From contig JADJPE010000005.1 of assembly GCA_016713425.1 (NCBI GenBank), positions 124,001 to 188,000 on the forward strand: a stretch of 64,000 bases of DNA. The letters are read 5' to 3'. Shown piece after piece: positions 9,166 to 18,050 of the stretch (position 1 is the first letter of the stretch; every line of letters starts with the position of its first letter). The DNA is from Deltaproteobacteria bacterium. Its GTDB lineage: Bacteria > Myxococcota > Kuafuiibacteriia > Kuafuiibacteriales > Kuafuiibacteriaceae. The notes under the pieces were generated by a model that saw only the letters and a list, made by a program, of their open reading frames with translations, was not told the DNA's origin and did not search any database. A program made the translations under genes and the position numbers.

Positions 9166-11100
9166 TCAAAGATGCCCCGCAAAAATGCGCATGAGCCTAT
9201 CGAGCGCGCTCGGCGAGTACGTTGTGATGCGCTCGTGTTGCTGGGCTGAAAGGACACCTTCTTTCAGGGCACCCGGGAGGATCGGATCCTGCACGACGAT
9301 CGCGAACTCACGGTTGTCGTGGAGGGGGGCCTTCCGACCAGCGCCCCCGGTGCTCACCGCGTCGAGATTCAGCGAGCCCACAACAGTAAATCCACCCTTC
9401 GGGAGGCCGGCCGCCGAGGAAGATGCTTGGGGCTGAGCCAAGACAAGCTTGAGATGCGCCATGCTCTTGATCCATTCGTGAATTTCGACGCCGGCGGAGA
9501 GAAATCCAGGGTAGAACGAGCGCGCCGCGGCCTGCACGAGAGGCTGGTCGTTGTTGTCGCCAGGCGTGATGAACATGATCTTCTTTCCCGCGCGGGCCAG
9601 CTCGGGGAGGATTCGCTCCATGTAGTCGGCATCCGTGGCGTAGGGCGACGCGATCAGAGCCTCAGGACTCGAAGACAGAATCAGCAACAACGCAAGCTTC
9701 TGAAGCGCATCGTCCGGCGCGTGCTCGATCGGCAAGATGGGCACGGCCCCGGGCTCTGGCCGATGCGGTGCCATCGGCGCCTCGGCGCAAAGCGAGGGCC
9801 TCGCCTCAGCGGGGCCTCCCGCCTCAATGCGGTATTCGTCGAGCGTAGCCTGAACCTGGCGAATGACCTCCGGACTCAGGTTCGAAAAGAGCGCGGTCAG
9901 GTCGAGCCACTGTTGTTGCGCCGCAGGTCGATCGCTCTGGTCTTGAGCCGTTGGAACGAAGCTCTGGTAATTGGGCCCAATGTTCTCGCTGCCGGTCATC
10001 AACTTGAAGGCGCGAACGCGCCCGCCGTCAGGCAAGCGGGTACACTCTTCGATGAGCGCAAGCTTCGCGTGATTGCCAGAGCCAACCTTCAGCGCGGATC
10101 GAAGCGTCACCCGAACCCCAGCGTCCTGGAGCAGGCCGATCATGGCCTCCGCGCGCGCCTTCTTTGCACTGTCCAGCACGCCCAAGGTTCCGTTCTTGTC
10201 GAGCACGACCTCGATCGGAACGCCGCCTTTCCTGGACAAGTCCGCGAACAACAAGGCCAAAGACCACGCGGGATCTGAGAGGTCGGGCTCGGGCGTGCCG
10301 GGCGAGAAATCGTAGACGGAAAGCTGGATGCGGCCAATTTCGCTGCGAGACGGATTGCTCGGAGCAAAGGCGCGCCGCCCAAGCTTTGCGCTCTCCTCGG
10401 GCCCTACGGCAAACTCCACGTTTGCGAGCGAGAAGTTCAGTCCCACGACGCGCTGCAAGACGCATGCGGCGCGATGAGGATCGTTGTGAAAAGCGCCCAC
10501 AGCGGTCCGTATGTGCGCATAGACGCGGTCACGCATTTGGTTCGTCATCACCGAAAGCGGTCCGACGAGATTGACCTGGCCAATAATCTCCGCCAGGTCT
10601 TCGGGCGACCGATTGGCCGCCTCGAGAATGGCCAAGAGCGCTTTCCCGATCTCGAACCGATCATCCTTCAGGCCCTGAGGCAGGAGAAATGTCTCCGACG
10701 GCTGCATGCGCGCGGCCGCGTTCCAAGCCTTGAAAGCGCGCACAAGCAAAGGCGTGGGCATATCGGCGAGCTTCGCCTTGCTCGTCCAAAGCGCGCCGAT
10801 ATGTCCGTCCTCAGCACGTTCGACATCGTGCGCAAACGCCGCGATTTCGGCTGCACTTGCGCCCGGCGCCGTTCGCGGCGCACAGCTCCGGAGCTGACGA
10901 ATCCTCTCGCGACCGTTCCCTTCCGCCGGCCCCGCAAGAACCAAGCGTGCACCCTCGACCGCCGCCTGAGCCGCCATCCCCATCCCCTCGTGGCCGGCCA
11001 CAGCCGCCGCAGGCCCACCGACCCCAAGCGCCAAGGCCAACAGAGCCGCAGGGACGCGGGCGGCACGGTTCGTCGTGTTCCGCGGTGTGACGCTCGTCAA
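9166..11100 (-). CDS. Secreted phospholipase-D-fold protein with degenerate HKD motifs
   Basis: 644 residues from a TTG at 11100, chosen because GGAGG lies 5 nt upstream and a good signal peptide follows (hydrophobic core AALLALALGVGG); frame further upstream is open but not protein-like. Two PLD-type half-sites are visible: HAKLALIE with GSENIG (~343 on) and HLKLVLAQ with GSLNLD and a downstream NREFAIVV (~547 on). The canonical HxKxxxxD Asp is Glu in the first and Gln in the second, so activity may be altered. Function as phospholipase or nuclease is unknown. Unusual start codon noted. Confidence 0.75.
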   Translation of the reverse strand: MTSVTPRNTTNRAARVPAALLALALGVGGPAAAVAGHEGMGMAAQAAVEGARLVLAGPAEGNGRERIRQLRSCAPRTAPGASAAEIAAFAHDVERAEDGHIGALWTSKAKLADMPTPLLVRAFKAWNAAARMQPSETFLLPQGLKDDRFEIGKALLAILEAANRSPEDLAEIIGQVNLVGPLSVMTNQMRDRVYAHIRTAVGAFHNDPHRAACVLQRVVGLNFSLANVEFAVGPEESAKLGRRAFAPSNPSRSEIGRIQLSVYDFSPGTPEPDLSDPAWSLALLFADLSRKGGVPIEVVLDKNGTLGVLDSAKKARAEAMIGLLQDAGVRVTLRSALKVGSGNHAKLALIEECTRLPDGGRVRAFKLMTGSENIGPNYQSFVPTAQDQSDRPAAQQQWLDLTALFSNLSPEVIRQVQATLDEYRIEAGGPAEARPSLCAEAPMAPHRPEPGAVPILPIEHAPDDALQKLALLLILSSSPEALIASPYATDADYMERILPELARAGKKIMFITPGDNNDQPLVQAAARSFYPGFLSAGVEIHEWIKSMAHLKLVLAQPQASSSAAGLPKGGFTVVGSLNLDAVSTGGAGRKAPLHDNREFAIVVQDPILPGALKEGVLSAQQHERITTYSPSALDRLMRIFAGHL

Positions 11101-11514
11101 CGGCACCTCCGGTCGCGGCAAGGGCCCCGCGAGCCGCCACTGGGCAGACGCTGCGCCGGCCGTCCCGCACTCCCTTCCTCCGGTCGGTCCGGTCGGCGAG
11201 GGGTGTCGACCCGAACGCGAGGCCGCCTGCGCGGTGAACGTCCCAACGGTGGGATTCAACGGGAACCGATTCCGGACTGTGCGCACGGTCTGTCTCCTTC
11301 CAATGCCCTCGGCGCGCGGCGTCGAGACAACGCACGCGCCCATGGCGAACCCGCGATCCTGCGGGCTCAACATGGTCGGCGTCATCCCTGAGTTCGTTGC
11401 GAAGAAGAGCGGGCGGACCAAAATCTAGGGGGAGGAGGGAGAGGGAGCGCGGGAGCGAGGGAGGACGGAGGCGCGCACCTCGTCCTGAGCATGGACTCGC
11501 ACCTCAGGGCCCGA
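11101..11514. other. Gene-free stretch with purine-rich tract
   Basis: 414 bp between the PLD-like gene and the small membrane protein gene, both minus strand. An open minus frame continues through most of it, but its translation is low-complexity and has no ribosome site, so it is treated as leader. A strongly purine-rich tract (G/A runs) spans ~11427-11471. No tRNA, terminator or convincing promoter was recognised. Confidence 0.6.
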
Positions 11515-12087
11515 TCAGCAATAAGGTTCAGGGAAGACGGCCAACCCCTCCAGGAACGGCGGCGCAACGTACGCGTGGATGTACTGCTCGTCGATCTTGG
11601 CGGGCTTCATCACGCTCGACCATGCAAGACCGACGATCAAACCGATGAAGAACGCGAGGATGCCAAGCAGCGGCCCCACCGGATTGTCCGTTGCCGCGCC
11701 AAGGCCAACGCCAGCAAAGAGCGCTGCGAACGAACCGGCCAGCACGAAGAGCCCTGCGCGTCGCCGTGTGTTGTGTCGGCGGCAGAGCGGAACCGAAACC
11801 TTCGCGGTGCGACGGACGATCAGATAAACGATGAGGTAGATCGGTATGCTCAGCAACGCCAGGAGGTAGTAAGCCGGCGGGTGCCAATAGATCGTCCGAT
11901 CGAGCGCAACCGTATCGGACTGGCCACACTTGATGCAGCGGTTCGGAAGGCGCGCAGATCTTGTCATGACGAGCGTCTTCTTTCCCTTCCTCCAGACGCC
12001 CTGTCCTTCCGCGCCAGAGTTCTCAGGGTCAAGCGAGGCGTCGCTTGTTTTCGGCGCGGCAAAAGGATTTCGTTCGGAGTTCGTCAT
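11515..12087 (-). CDS. Small membrane protein with N-terminal zinc-ribbon-like Cys motif
   Basis: 190 residues. The ATG at 12087 is preceded by GGGGGAGG. The N-terminal ~45 residues are polar. RCIKCG (Cys51, Cys54) begins a likely zinc ribbon that may be completed by a later PLCRRH. Two hydrophobic segments follow directly (YYLLALLSIPIYLIVYLIV) and after the Cys/His pair (AGLFVLAGSFAALFAGVGLG, then LLGILAFFIGLIVGLAWS). Similar hydrophobic Cys-ribbon proteins are common in myxobacteria without known function. It appears to be transcribed alone: 136 bp separates it from the upstream MutS-like gene. Confidence 0.75.
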   Translation of the reverse strand: MTNSERNPFAAPKTSDASLDPENSGAEGQGVWRKGKKTLVMTRSARLPNRCIKCGQSDTVALDRTIYWHPPAYYLLALLSIPIYLIVYLIVRRTAKVSVPLCRRHNTRRRAGLFVLAGSFAALFAGVGLGAATDNPVGPLLGILAFFIGLIVGLAWSSVMKPAKIDEQYIHAYVAPPFLEGLAVFPEPYC

Positions 12088-12207
12088 CGAGAACCTCCCC
12101 CAAGAGAACCGCGCGCGGCGGTCGTGTTCGTCATTCTCATGCGGCTTGGCCCCAGCACGCCACGAAGTCTAACACTCGATCGCGGCGTCATCACGTTCGG
12201 TCTTACA

Positions 12208-12222
12208 CCTGGCCAGGCCAGG
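12208..12222. repeat. Short palindrome CCTGGCC-A-GGCCAGG
   Basis: A perfect 7-bp inverted repeat with a one-base centre sits directly 3' of the MutS-like gene stop (minus strand). No T-run follows, so terminator function is doubtful. Confidence 0.35.
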
Positions 12223-12223
12223 A

Positions 12224-14110
12224 TCACGACGCCAAAGAGGTGACTGAATCGAAGTCGAGGTCCATCCCAATGGAGCGCATCAGTCGCAGCGCGTTCGTGG
12301 ACACGACCGGTCCCTCGCGAAGTCGATAGTCGAAGCGAATCTTCTCGCCGCCGACGTCGACATCATCAGAAAGATGGCAGTTCCGGACGCGGTCTTTGCC
12401 GAGCTCGCCTTCGAGCTTGGTCAGCGCCAAGTCGTGCGTCGTCACGATCCCCACGGCGCCCGCCTTCGACAGCCACCGTATGACCGCAACCGCCCCGATG
12501 TAGCGCTCCCGACTGTTCGTCCCGTGAAGCACCTCATCCAACAGATAAAGGACGGGTCGGCCGGGGTTACGTACCGCATCAACGATGAGCTTGAGGCGCT
12601 GAATCTCGGCGTAAAAGTGGGATGTACCTTTGGCGAGTGAGTCGACGATTCGAACCGAGGTCATCGGCTCGATGGGTGTGATCGTGAGGCGTTTCGCGGC
12701 AACCGGCGCCCCAGCCTGAGCAAGGACGATGTTGACCCCCACCGCGCGCAAGAGCGTGCTCTTCCCGCTCATGTTTGAGCCGCTCAAGAGCAGCACCGAG
12801 CTCGGCCCGGCGAGCGTGAGATCGTTGGCGACGACGACCGCGCGATCGATCAGCGGGTGCGCCAGTTGCTCGGCCTCAAAAGTCAGCGGTCCTTCCTTCA
12901 GGACCGGCATGCTGTAGTCGGTGCGCTCATATCCGACGGCCGCAAAAGACGAAAGGGCCTCGAACTCGGCCAGAACCTCGAGCCACCCTCGAAGCCGTGG
13001 TCCAGCGCGGCGCCGCCAATCCTCCGCGCGGAGCACAAGGTTGAGATTCCAAAGCAAGGCCGGCCCGATCGTCAGGGCGAAGAACATGTTGAGCCGAGCG
13101 TCCAGCAAATCAACGAGCCAATGGAGCGACCGAATGCTCTTCGAAGCCGAGTGCCCGTTCGAAACGAGGCGCGACCGAAGCTCCACCAAACGCGGGGATG
13201 TGAAATTCCGTCCCTCGACCGTCGCGATCATCTGGGCATAGCGGTTGAGCACGCGCTCCGGACCCGAGAGCACATCGGCCCGTTCGCCCGAGATGGTCCG
13301 CGTGAGGATGAGCGTGAGGCCCTGCGCGATCGCGGCCACGGCAAGCGGCGCGGGATGTCCGCCGAGAAGGAAGAAGCCTCCCGAAATGAGAAGGACCGCC
13401 GGCTGAAAGATCCCGAGGAACCGCAGACCGGGTGAGAACGGAATCACCTCTGAAGCCTCAGCCCAGTGGAGAAGGCGCTCGTCGTCGAGACGCGCACCCG
13501 ATTCGCCGGCGCTGGCCGTGACCAGCGCTTCGCGAAAGTCGAGCGCCGGAATCAGCTCGAGAACGGCCGCTTGGCGCGCGCCGATCTCCTCGCGCGACTC
13601 GGCGGTGACGAGCCATCGCCCAAGCGTACGTCGCCCAAGCGAAGTCGTCGCGCGAGAAAACAACTGATACACCGAGGCCGGGCCGAAGAGGTCGAGGTCG
13701 TCGGCGTAGTGCACTTTGGCGCGCTGGAGCACGCCCAGATCTTCGCCGTCGTCGGGCAACTCCCGCCAACGCTCCTCGAAGCGTGCGAGCCCATCGCGAT
13801 AGAAGCCGAGGGAGCCCTCGAGACGGCGCGTCCGATCAAAGACCCGATCTTGGAACTTTCCCAGTCCGATGAAGAGCGACACGACCGGCAAGAGCCCCCA
13901 CCACGCCTCGCCCGTTTTCACGAAGAGCGGCAGCAGAATCAGGACCAGCGCCACGAGCGCCAGCCCAAGACGCGCGTTACCAAGCCACTCACCCTGGCGT
14001 TCCGCGAGGTTCAGCGCGGCCTGCCGGTCAGCCAACCGCTGCCGGTAGATTACTTCAGGCGATGCCGTGCTGCTTGCAGGCGCCGCGCCAGACGAGACCG
14101 CGTGCTTCAT
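12224..14110 (-). CDS. Membrane-associated MutS-like ATPase
   Basis: 628 residues. The C-terminal ATPase has Walker A SGSNMSGKST (~440), Walker B VLYLLDEVLHGTNS (~521) and an HD switch (VTTHDLAL), all MutS-family features. Unlike MutS, it has no N-terminal mismatch-recognition or connector domain, and it has hydrophobic helices: a pair at ~43-85, a pair at ~228-270 and one near 345-370. Unlike MutS2 it has no C-terminal Smr domain. The family is known as MutS-related membrane proteins of unknown role; direct mismatch repair is unlikely. The gene follows the secreted-protein gene at 14120-14806 after 9 nt, suggesting co-transcription. Confidence 0.82.
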   Translation of the reverse strand: MKHAVSSGAAPASSTASPEVIYRQRLADRQAALNLAERQGEWLGNARLGLALVALVLILLPLFVKTGEAWWGLLPVVSLFIGLGKFQDRVFDRTRRLEGSLGFYRDGLARFEERWRELPDDGEDLGVLQRAKVHYADDLDLFGPASVYQLFSRATTSLGRRTLGRWLVTAESREEIGARQAAVLELIPALDFREALVTASAGESGARLDDERLLHWAEASEVIPFSPGLRFLGIFQPAVLLISGGFFLLGGHPAPLAVAAIAQGLTLILTRTISGERADVLSGPERVLNRYAQMIATVEGRNFTSPRLVELRSRLVSNGHSASKSIRSLHWLVDLLDARLNMFFALTIGPALLWNLNLVLRAEDWRRRAGPRLRGWLEVLAEFEALSSFAAVGYERTDYSMPVLKEGPLTFEAEQLAHPLIDRAVVVANDLTLAGPSSVLLLSGSNMSGKSTLLRAVGVNIVLAQAGAPVAAKRLTITPIEPMTSVRIVDSLAKGTSHFYAEIQRLKLIVDAVRNPGRPVLYLLDEVLHGTNSRERYIGAVAVIRWLSKAGAVGIVTTHDLALTKLEGELGKDRVRNCHLSDDVDVGGEKIRFDYRLREGPVVSTNALRLMRSIGMDLDFDSVTSLAS

Positions 14111-14119
14111 GTCGGAGCG

Positions 14120-14806
14120 CTACGGCAGGGCCGATCCTTCGGCCGGCGTCGATGGCTTCTCGGCCTCCGACGACGTCGTGACAGGCATCGCTCGTTTCGG
14201 TGTGGGGTCGGAGCCAGCGGCCGACATGGGCCCAGCCGTCAGCTCATAGCGAACCGCGAGTCGATCCTTGAGCTCTTGGGTCATGTCACTCTTGGTGTGG
14301 GCAATGATCTCGAGCCGGTTGAGGCGTCCTTCGAGCACGACCAGTCGATACCGCGACTCGACTTTGAAGCGGTAACCTTCCAGATAGCTGAAAAGACCGT
14401 TTCCGGTCCCGCGGTACACAAGGGAGACTGTGATCACGTGAGGGCCCGGCTCCATCGGACCATTGAACAACTCAAAATCCTCGGCGCTGAGCGTCTTCGG
14501 CGCGTCTTGGGTGTCAAACAAGGGTGCGCCGTCGAGCGTGTAGGCAGCTCGCTCGAGCTCCAGCCCCGACCCCATGTCGTTCTTGTGGACAATGACCGTC
14601 TTGCCACGCTCGATGACGCCGCCGAGTGCGGAGTCTTTGATGACGTCGACCTGCTGACTCGCGACGTCGATGCGATCCACCAGCTGGACGAAACGTTTCT
14701 CGAGATCCGAAACCGACGCGGTCCCGGTGCGCGTTCCACTGAACGCAAGAGCAGGCACCGAAGCCAAGGACGCCAAGCCCGCCACGACAACGACCAAGCG
14801 ATTCAC
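14120..14806 (-). CDS. Secreted protein of unknown function
   Basis: 228 residues from a GTG at 14806; signal peptide ~1-21 (SLASVPALA). The mature part is mixed alpha/beta with an early heptad-like helix (SDLEKRFVQLVDRIDVASQQVDVIKD), a beta-rich middle (GPHVITVSLVYRG) and a low-complexity Pro/Ser/Glu tail. The layout matches periplasmic proteins widespread in myxobacteria that I cannot assign a function. First gene of a likely two-gene unit with the MutS-like ATPase; divergent from proS across 107 bp. Confidence 0.72.
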   Translation of the reverse strand: MNRLVVVVAGLASLASVPALAFSGTRTGTASVSDLEKRFVQLVDRIDVASQQVDVIKDSALGGVIERGKTVIVHKNDMGSGLELERAAYTLDGAPLFDTQDAPKTLSAEDFELFNGPMEPGPHVITVSLVYRGTGNGLFSYLEGYRFKVESRYRLVVLEGRLNRLEIIAHTKSDMTQELKDRLAVRYELTAGPMSAAGSDPTPKRAMPVTTSSEAEKPSTPAEGSALP

Positions 14807-14913
14807 GGCAGTCGGATAGCATCCTTTAGACCCAGTGCCTAGGTGCGTGGTGTCAGCGCCCGCTTTGCGGTTGCGCTGGTTTGCGCGGTCAGGCTACACG
14901 CCGAGATCCAGAC

Positions 14914-16386
14914 ATGAACAAAAAGGCCGACGCTCTCCGCATCACGCCGCGCTCGGAGAGCCATCCAGATTGGTACCAAGACGTCGTTCGGGAAGGGCAG
15001 CTTGCCGAAGCGGCTGAAATCGTAAAGGGCGCCATGGTCATCAAGCCGCACGGCTACGCCGTGTGGGAGAAGATCCAAGGCGAGCTCGACCGGCGCTTCA
15101 AGGCAACGGGCCACAAGAACGCGTACTTCCCGCTCCTCATTCCCGAATCCTTCCTCAAGAAGGAAGCGGAGCACGTCGAGGGATTCTCGCCGGAGCTCGC
15201 CGTCGTCACGGTCGCCGGCGGCCAGGAGCTCGAGGAGAAGTATGTCATTCGCCCGACATCCGAGACGGTCATCGGACATTTCTTCGCCCAATGGATCCAG
15301 TCCTGGCGCGACCTTCCGCTCCTCATCAACCAGTGGGCGAACGTCGTACGCTGGGAACTCCGACCGCGGCTCTTCCTGCGAACCACCGAGTTCCTCTGGC
15401 AAGAAGGACACACTGCGCACGCAAGTCACGAAGAGGCCAAAGAAGAGGTCCTCCGAATGCTCGACGTGTACGCGGATTTTGCCGAGGACTTCATGGCGAT
15501 GCCGGTCATTCGCGGCGAGAAAACCGCCTCGGAGAAGTTCGCGGGCGCGGTCACGACTTTCTGCATCGAAGCGATGATGCAAGATGGCAAGGCGCTTCAA
15601 GCAGGGACGTCGCACGACCTGGGCCAAAACTTCGGCAAGGCCTTCAACGTTCGTTTTCAGAATGAACAGGGCGAGCTCGACTACGTGTGGCAGACGAGCT
15701 GGGGCGTTTCGACGCGCCTCATCGGCGGACTGGTCATGACCCACTCGGACGACAACGGACTCGTGTTGCCCCCCAAGCTCGCGCCCATTCACGCGGTGAT
15801 CGTGCCCTTCTTCCGAAAGAACGCCGACGAGAACGCGCGCGTTCGCGAGGCCGGTGCTGAACTCGCTCGCGCGCTGGAAGCCGAAGGCCTCACGGTGAAG
15901 TTCGACGACCGGGACGGCGCGCCGGGTCCGAAGTTCTTCGAGAATGAGCGGCTCGGCGTCCCGCTCCGATTTGGGCTCGGGCCGCGCGATCTGGTCGAAC
16001 GCCAGCTCGAATTCAAGCGCCGCGACCAATCGGAAAAGCGGTCGATTCCGCTCGATGGCGCAGCCAAGTTCGCAAAGGAGGCCCTGGCCGACATGCAGCA
16101 GGAACTCTTCCGGCGAGCGCTCGCGCGTCGAGAAGCGAACACCGTGCGCGTCGACGACTACGACGACTTCTTGGACCTCATGAAGAGCGAACGAGACAGC
16201 GAGAGCAAGTTCGTCTTCGCGCACTGGGACGGCACGCCCGAGACCGAGGCGAAGGTGAAAGCGGAAACCAAGGCCACCATCCGATGCATCCCGCTTCCAG
16301 GCCAAGGGTTCGAAGCCGAACCCGGGACATGCATGGTCACGAAGAAGCCATCGGCGCAGCGCGTGATCTGGGCAAAATCATACTGA
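14914..16386 (+). CDS. proS: Prolyl-tRNA synthetase, archaeal/eukaryote-like type
   Basis: 490 residues, cytoplasmic. Attaches proline to tRNA-Pro. The N-terminus (ITPRSESHPDWYQDVV, then GAMVIKPHGYAVWEKIQ) and the motif 2 region (NVVRWELRPRLFLRTTEFLWQEGHTAH) are diagnostic of the shorter type-3 ProRS that lacks the bacterial INS editing domain. Motif 3 is visible (GVSTRLIGGLVMTHSDDNGL). An anticodon-binding domain follows, and the C-terminal domain ends in Tyr (WAKSY) with paired Cys. The ATG at 14914 was preferred to an in-frame TTG at 14881 because it matches the family N-terminus. The 3' end overlaps the convergent exonuclease gene by 9 bp. Confidence 0.96.
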   Translation: MNKKADALRITPRSESHPDWYQDVVREGQLAEAAEIVKGAMVIKPHGYAVWEKIQGELDRRFKATGHKNAYFPLLIPESFLKKEAEHVEGFSPELAVVTVAGGQELEEKYVIRPTSETVIGHFFAQWIQSWRDLPLLINQWANVVRWELRPRLFLRTTEFLWQEGHTAHASHEEAKEEVLRMLDVYADFAEDFMAMPVIRGEKTASEKFAGAVTTFCIEAMMQDGKALQAGTSHDLGQNFGKAFNVRFQNEQGELDYVWQTSWGVSTRLIGGLVMTHSDDNGLVLPPKLAPIHAVIVPFFRKNADENARVREAGAELARALEAEGLTVKFDDRDGAPGPKFFENERLGVPLRFGLGPRDLVERQLEFKRRDQSEKRSIPLDGAAKFAKEALADMQQELFRRALARREANTVRVDDYDDFLDLMKSERDSESKFVFAHWDGTPETEAKVKAETKATIRCIPLPGQGFEAEPGTCMVTKKPSAQRVIWAKSY

Positions 16387-17049
16387 CGACGAAGACGGGC
16401 CCGACGAGGAGGCTCCGAGCGACGAAGGACCCGAAGAGCCCGAAGGACCCGCCGAAGCCGTGCCAAGGGCGTTGGAGGCGCCGGCAGACAAGTTCATCAG
16501 TGCGCAAAAGACGCGCGCGGTATACCGCGCATCTTCGCCGGCGTGGTGCAACTTGCTCGGATCTTGCGGCTCAACGTCTTTGAGCAACGAGGCGACGTTC
16601 TTCAGGCTCGTTGCATTCCAAGGAATATTGAGCCGCCCCATCGCAAGCGCCTTCGTATCGATCGCCGAGTGGCCGAACGGATTCGGGAAACCGGCGTGAC
16701 CGCAGTAGTAGGTGAAAAACATCCAGTCGAAGGGCGCATTGTGCGCAACAAAGACGGGACGATCCTTCCGACCCGACCGTTCGCCTTCGATCCAGTCGAG
16801 GATGCTCCCCATCGCCGCCTCCGGTGAACGCCCCTCGGATTCCAGACGAATCGCGTCAAGTCTGTTGACCCGCATCGCCGCCTCGTCAAACTCGGGAAAA
16901 ATGGGACGAAACTCGATGTAGAAGTCCGTAAAGAGCTGGTAACGGCCCTGAAAACGCCGCACGTGGGTCAGCCCGACCGAAAGTAGGTTGTGCATCCCGG
17001 GAATCGGGCCCGAGGTCTCGAGGTCAACGCAGAAATAGTCCAAGGCCAT
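16378..17049 (-). CDS. DEDDh 3'-5' exonuclease (DnaQ/RNase T fold)
   Basis: 223 residues. The five catalytic positions are visible: Asp9 and Glu11 (exo I, VDLETSG), Asp108 (exo II, AHNAPFDW), and His169/Asp173 (exo III, HHAGEDARYTA). This fits a stand-alone DnaQ-like nuclease for DNA proofreading or repair, or RNA trimming; the substrate cannot be told. The last ~30 residues are a Ser/Gly/Ala low-complexity tail. The 3' end overlaps proS by 9 bp in the convergent direction. ATG at 17049. Confidence 0.9.
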   Translation of the reverse strand: MALDYFCVDLETSGPIPGMHNLLSVGLTHVRRFQGRYQLFTDFYIEFRPIFPEFDEAAMRVNRLDAIRLESEGRSPEAAMGSILDWIEGERSGRKDRPVFVAHNAPFDWMFFTYYCGHAGFPNPFGHSAIDTKALAMGRLNIPWNATSLKNVASLLKDVEPQDPSKLHHAGEDARYTARVFCALMNLSAGASNALGTASAGPSGSSGPSSLGASSSGPSSSSV

Positions 17050-17089
17050 CGGTTGTACGGCCGGGAAGCCGTGATGTCCACGTCTACGT

Positions 17090-17131
17090 CGGTTCTCCGT
17101 CGGTTCTCCGTCGGTTCCGTCGGTTCTCCGT
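17090..17131. repeat. 11-bp tandem repeat CGGTTCTCCGT
   Basis: Three full 11-bp units and one 9-bp contracted unit lie in the 104-bp gap between the ABC ATPase and exonuclease genes. Confidence 0.85.
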
Positions 17132-17153
17132 CCGGTCTACGCCCATGTCGCTT

Positions 17154-17942
17154 CTAGGGTCGACGAAATGCCCATTGGAACGCGCCGTCCGCCTGCGCAA
17201 TGCGCTGCGCATTGACACCAAAGGCATCCTCGAGAACTTCGGGCACCAAGACCTCATCCGGGTGACCGAACGCCTGGCGCTTCCCTTTCACGAGGACCAG
17301 AAGCTTTGAGGCAAAACCGGCAATCAGGTTGATATCGTGGAGCACAGCCACGACGGCGATGCCCAAGCTGCGAACCAGGTCGAGCACCTCGAGCTTGGCC
17401 CGAATGTCGAGATGGTTGGTCGGCTCATCGAGGAGAAGCAACTTGGGTTTCTGAGCCAGCGCTCGCGCCAAATGCGCGCGCTGGCGCTCGCCGCCCGAGA
17501 GAGAAGACAGCGTACGATGCCGAAGGGGCCACAACCCAACGGCGCGCAAGACATCCTCGGCGACGCGGAAGTCCTCGACATCGTCAGCCTCGAGGAGCCG
17601 CTTGTGCGGGCTTCGGCCTAGGAGCGTGAGCTCTTCGACCGAGAAATCGAACTCGACCTCAGCATCCTGATGAAGCACAGCGACCCGTTGGGCGAGCGTG
17701 CGCGGGGACAGCGCGTCAATGTCGTCGCCCGCGAGCCAGATCGATCCGCTTCGGCGAGGCACGGCGCGAAAGAGGCTACGAATCAGCGTCGTCTTCCCGC
17801 TCCCGTTGGGCCCCACGATCACCACCACGTCGTCAGCCTCCACACCGAAGGAGACACCGTCCAAGATGAGGGCCCCTGAACGCTCGACCGTCAACCCGTC
17901 GACGGAGAGGAGGCATGAGCGGGGCCCAGAATGTGTCGTCAT
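17154..17942 (-). CDS. ABC transporter ATP-binding protein, FecE/HmuV-like
   Basis: 262 residues from the ATG at 17942. Walker A GPNGSGKT (44-51), signature LSGGERQRAHLARAL, Walker B LLLLDEPTNHLDI and switch VLHDINL are all present. The family energises uptake of iron-siderophore, haem or vitamin B12, and the partner FecCD permease lies immediately upstream. An in-frame GTG at 18035 would leave only 15 bp after the permease stop, but the added 31 residues are pure translation of tandem repeats, so the shorter start is preferred. No substrate-binding protein or TonB receptor is encoded nearby. Confidence 0.92.
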   Translation of the reverse strand: MTTHSGPRSCLLSVDGLTVERSGALILDGVSFGVEADDVVVIVGPNGSGKTTLIRSLFRAVPRRSGSIWLAGDDIDALSPRTLAQRVAVLHQDAEVEFDFSVEELTLLGRSPHKRLLEADDVEDFRVAEDVLRAVGLWPLRHRTLSSLSGGERQRAHLARALAQKPKLLLLDEPTNHLDIRAKLEVLDLVRSLGIAVVAVLHDINLIAGFASKLLVLVKGKRQAFGHPDEVLVPEVLEDAFGVNAQRIAQADGAFQWAFRRP

Positions 17943-17960
17943 TCCGTGCGTTCCGATGGG

Positions 17961-18030
17961 TTCCACGGCTTCAGCGACTTCCACGGCTTCAGCAACTTCC
18001 ACGGCTTCCGGCTTCCTGCTTCCTGCTTCC
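17961..18030. repeat. 18-bp units followed by heptamer array (GGCTTCC/TGCTTCC)
   Basis: Two 18-bp units (TTCCACGGCTTCAGCGAC type) run directly into four 7-bp units, GGCTTCC x2 and TGCTTCC x2. The array fills the space between the permease stop and the preferred ATPase start, so it may affect translation initiation of the ATPase. Confidence 0.88.
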
Positions 18031-18050
18031 GGCACGACGAGATCGTGGAC

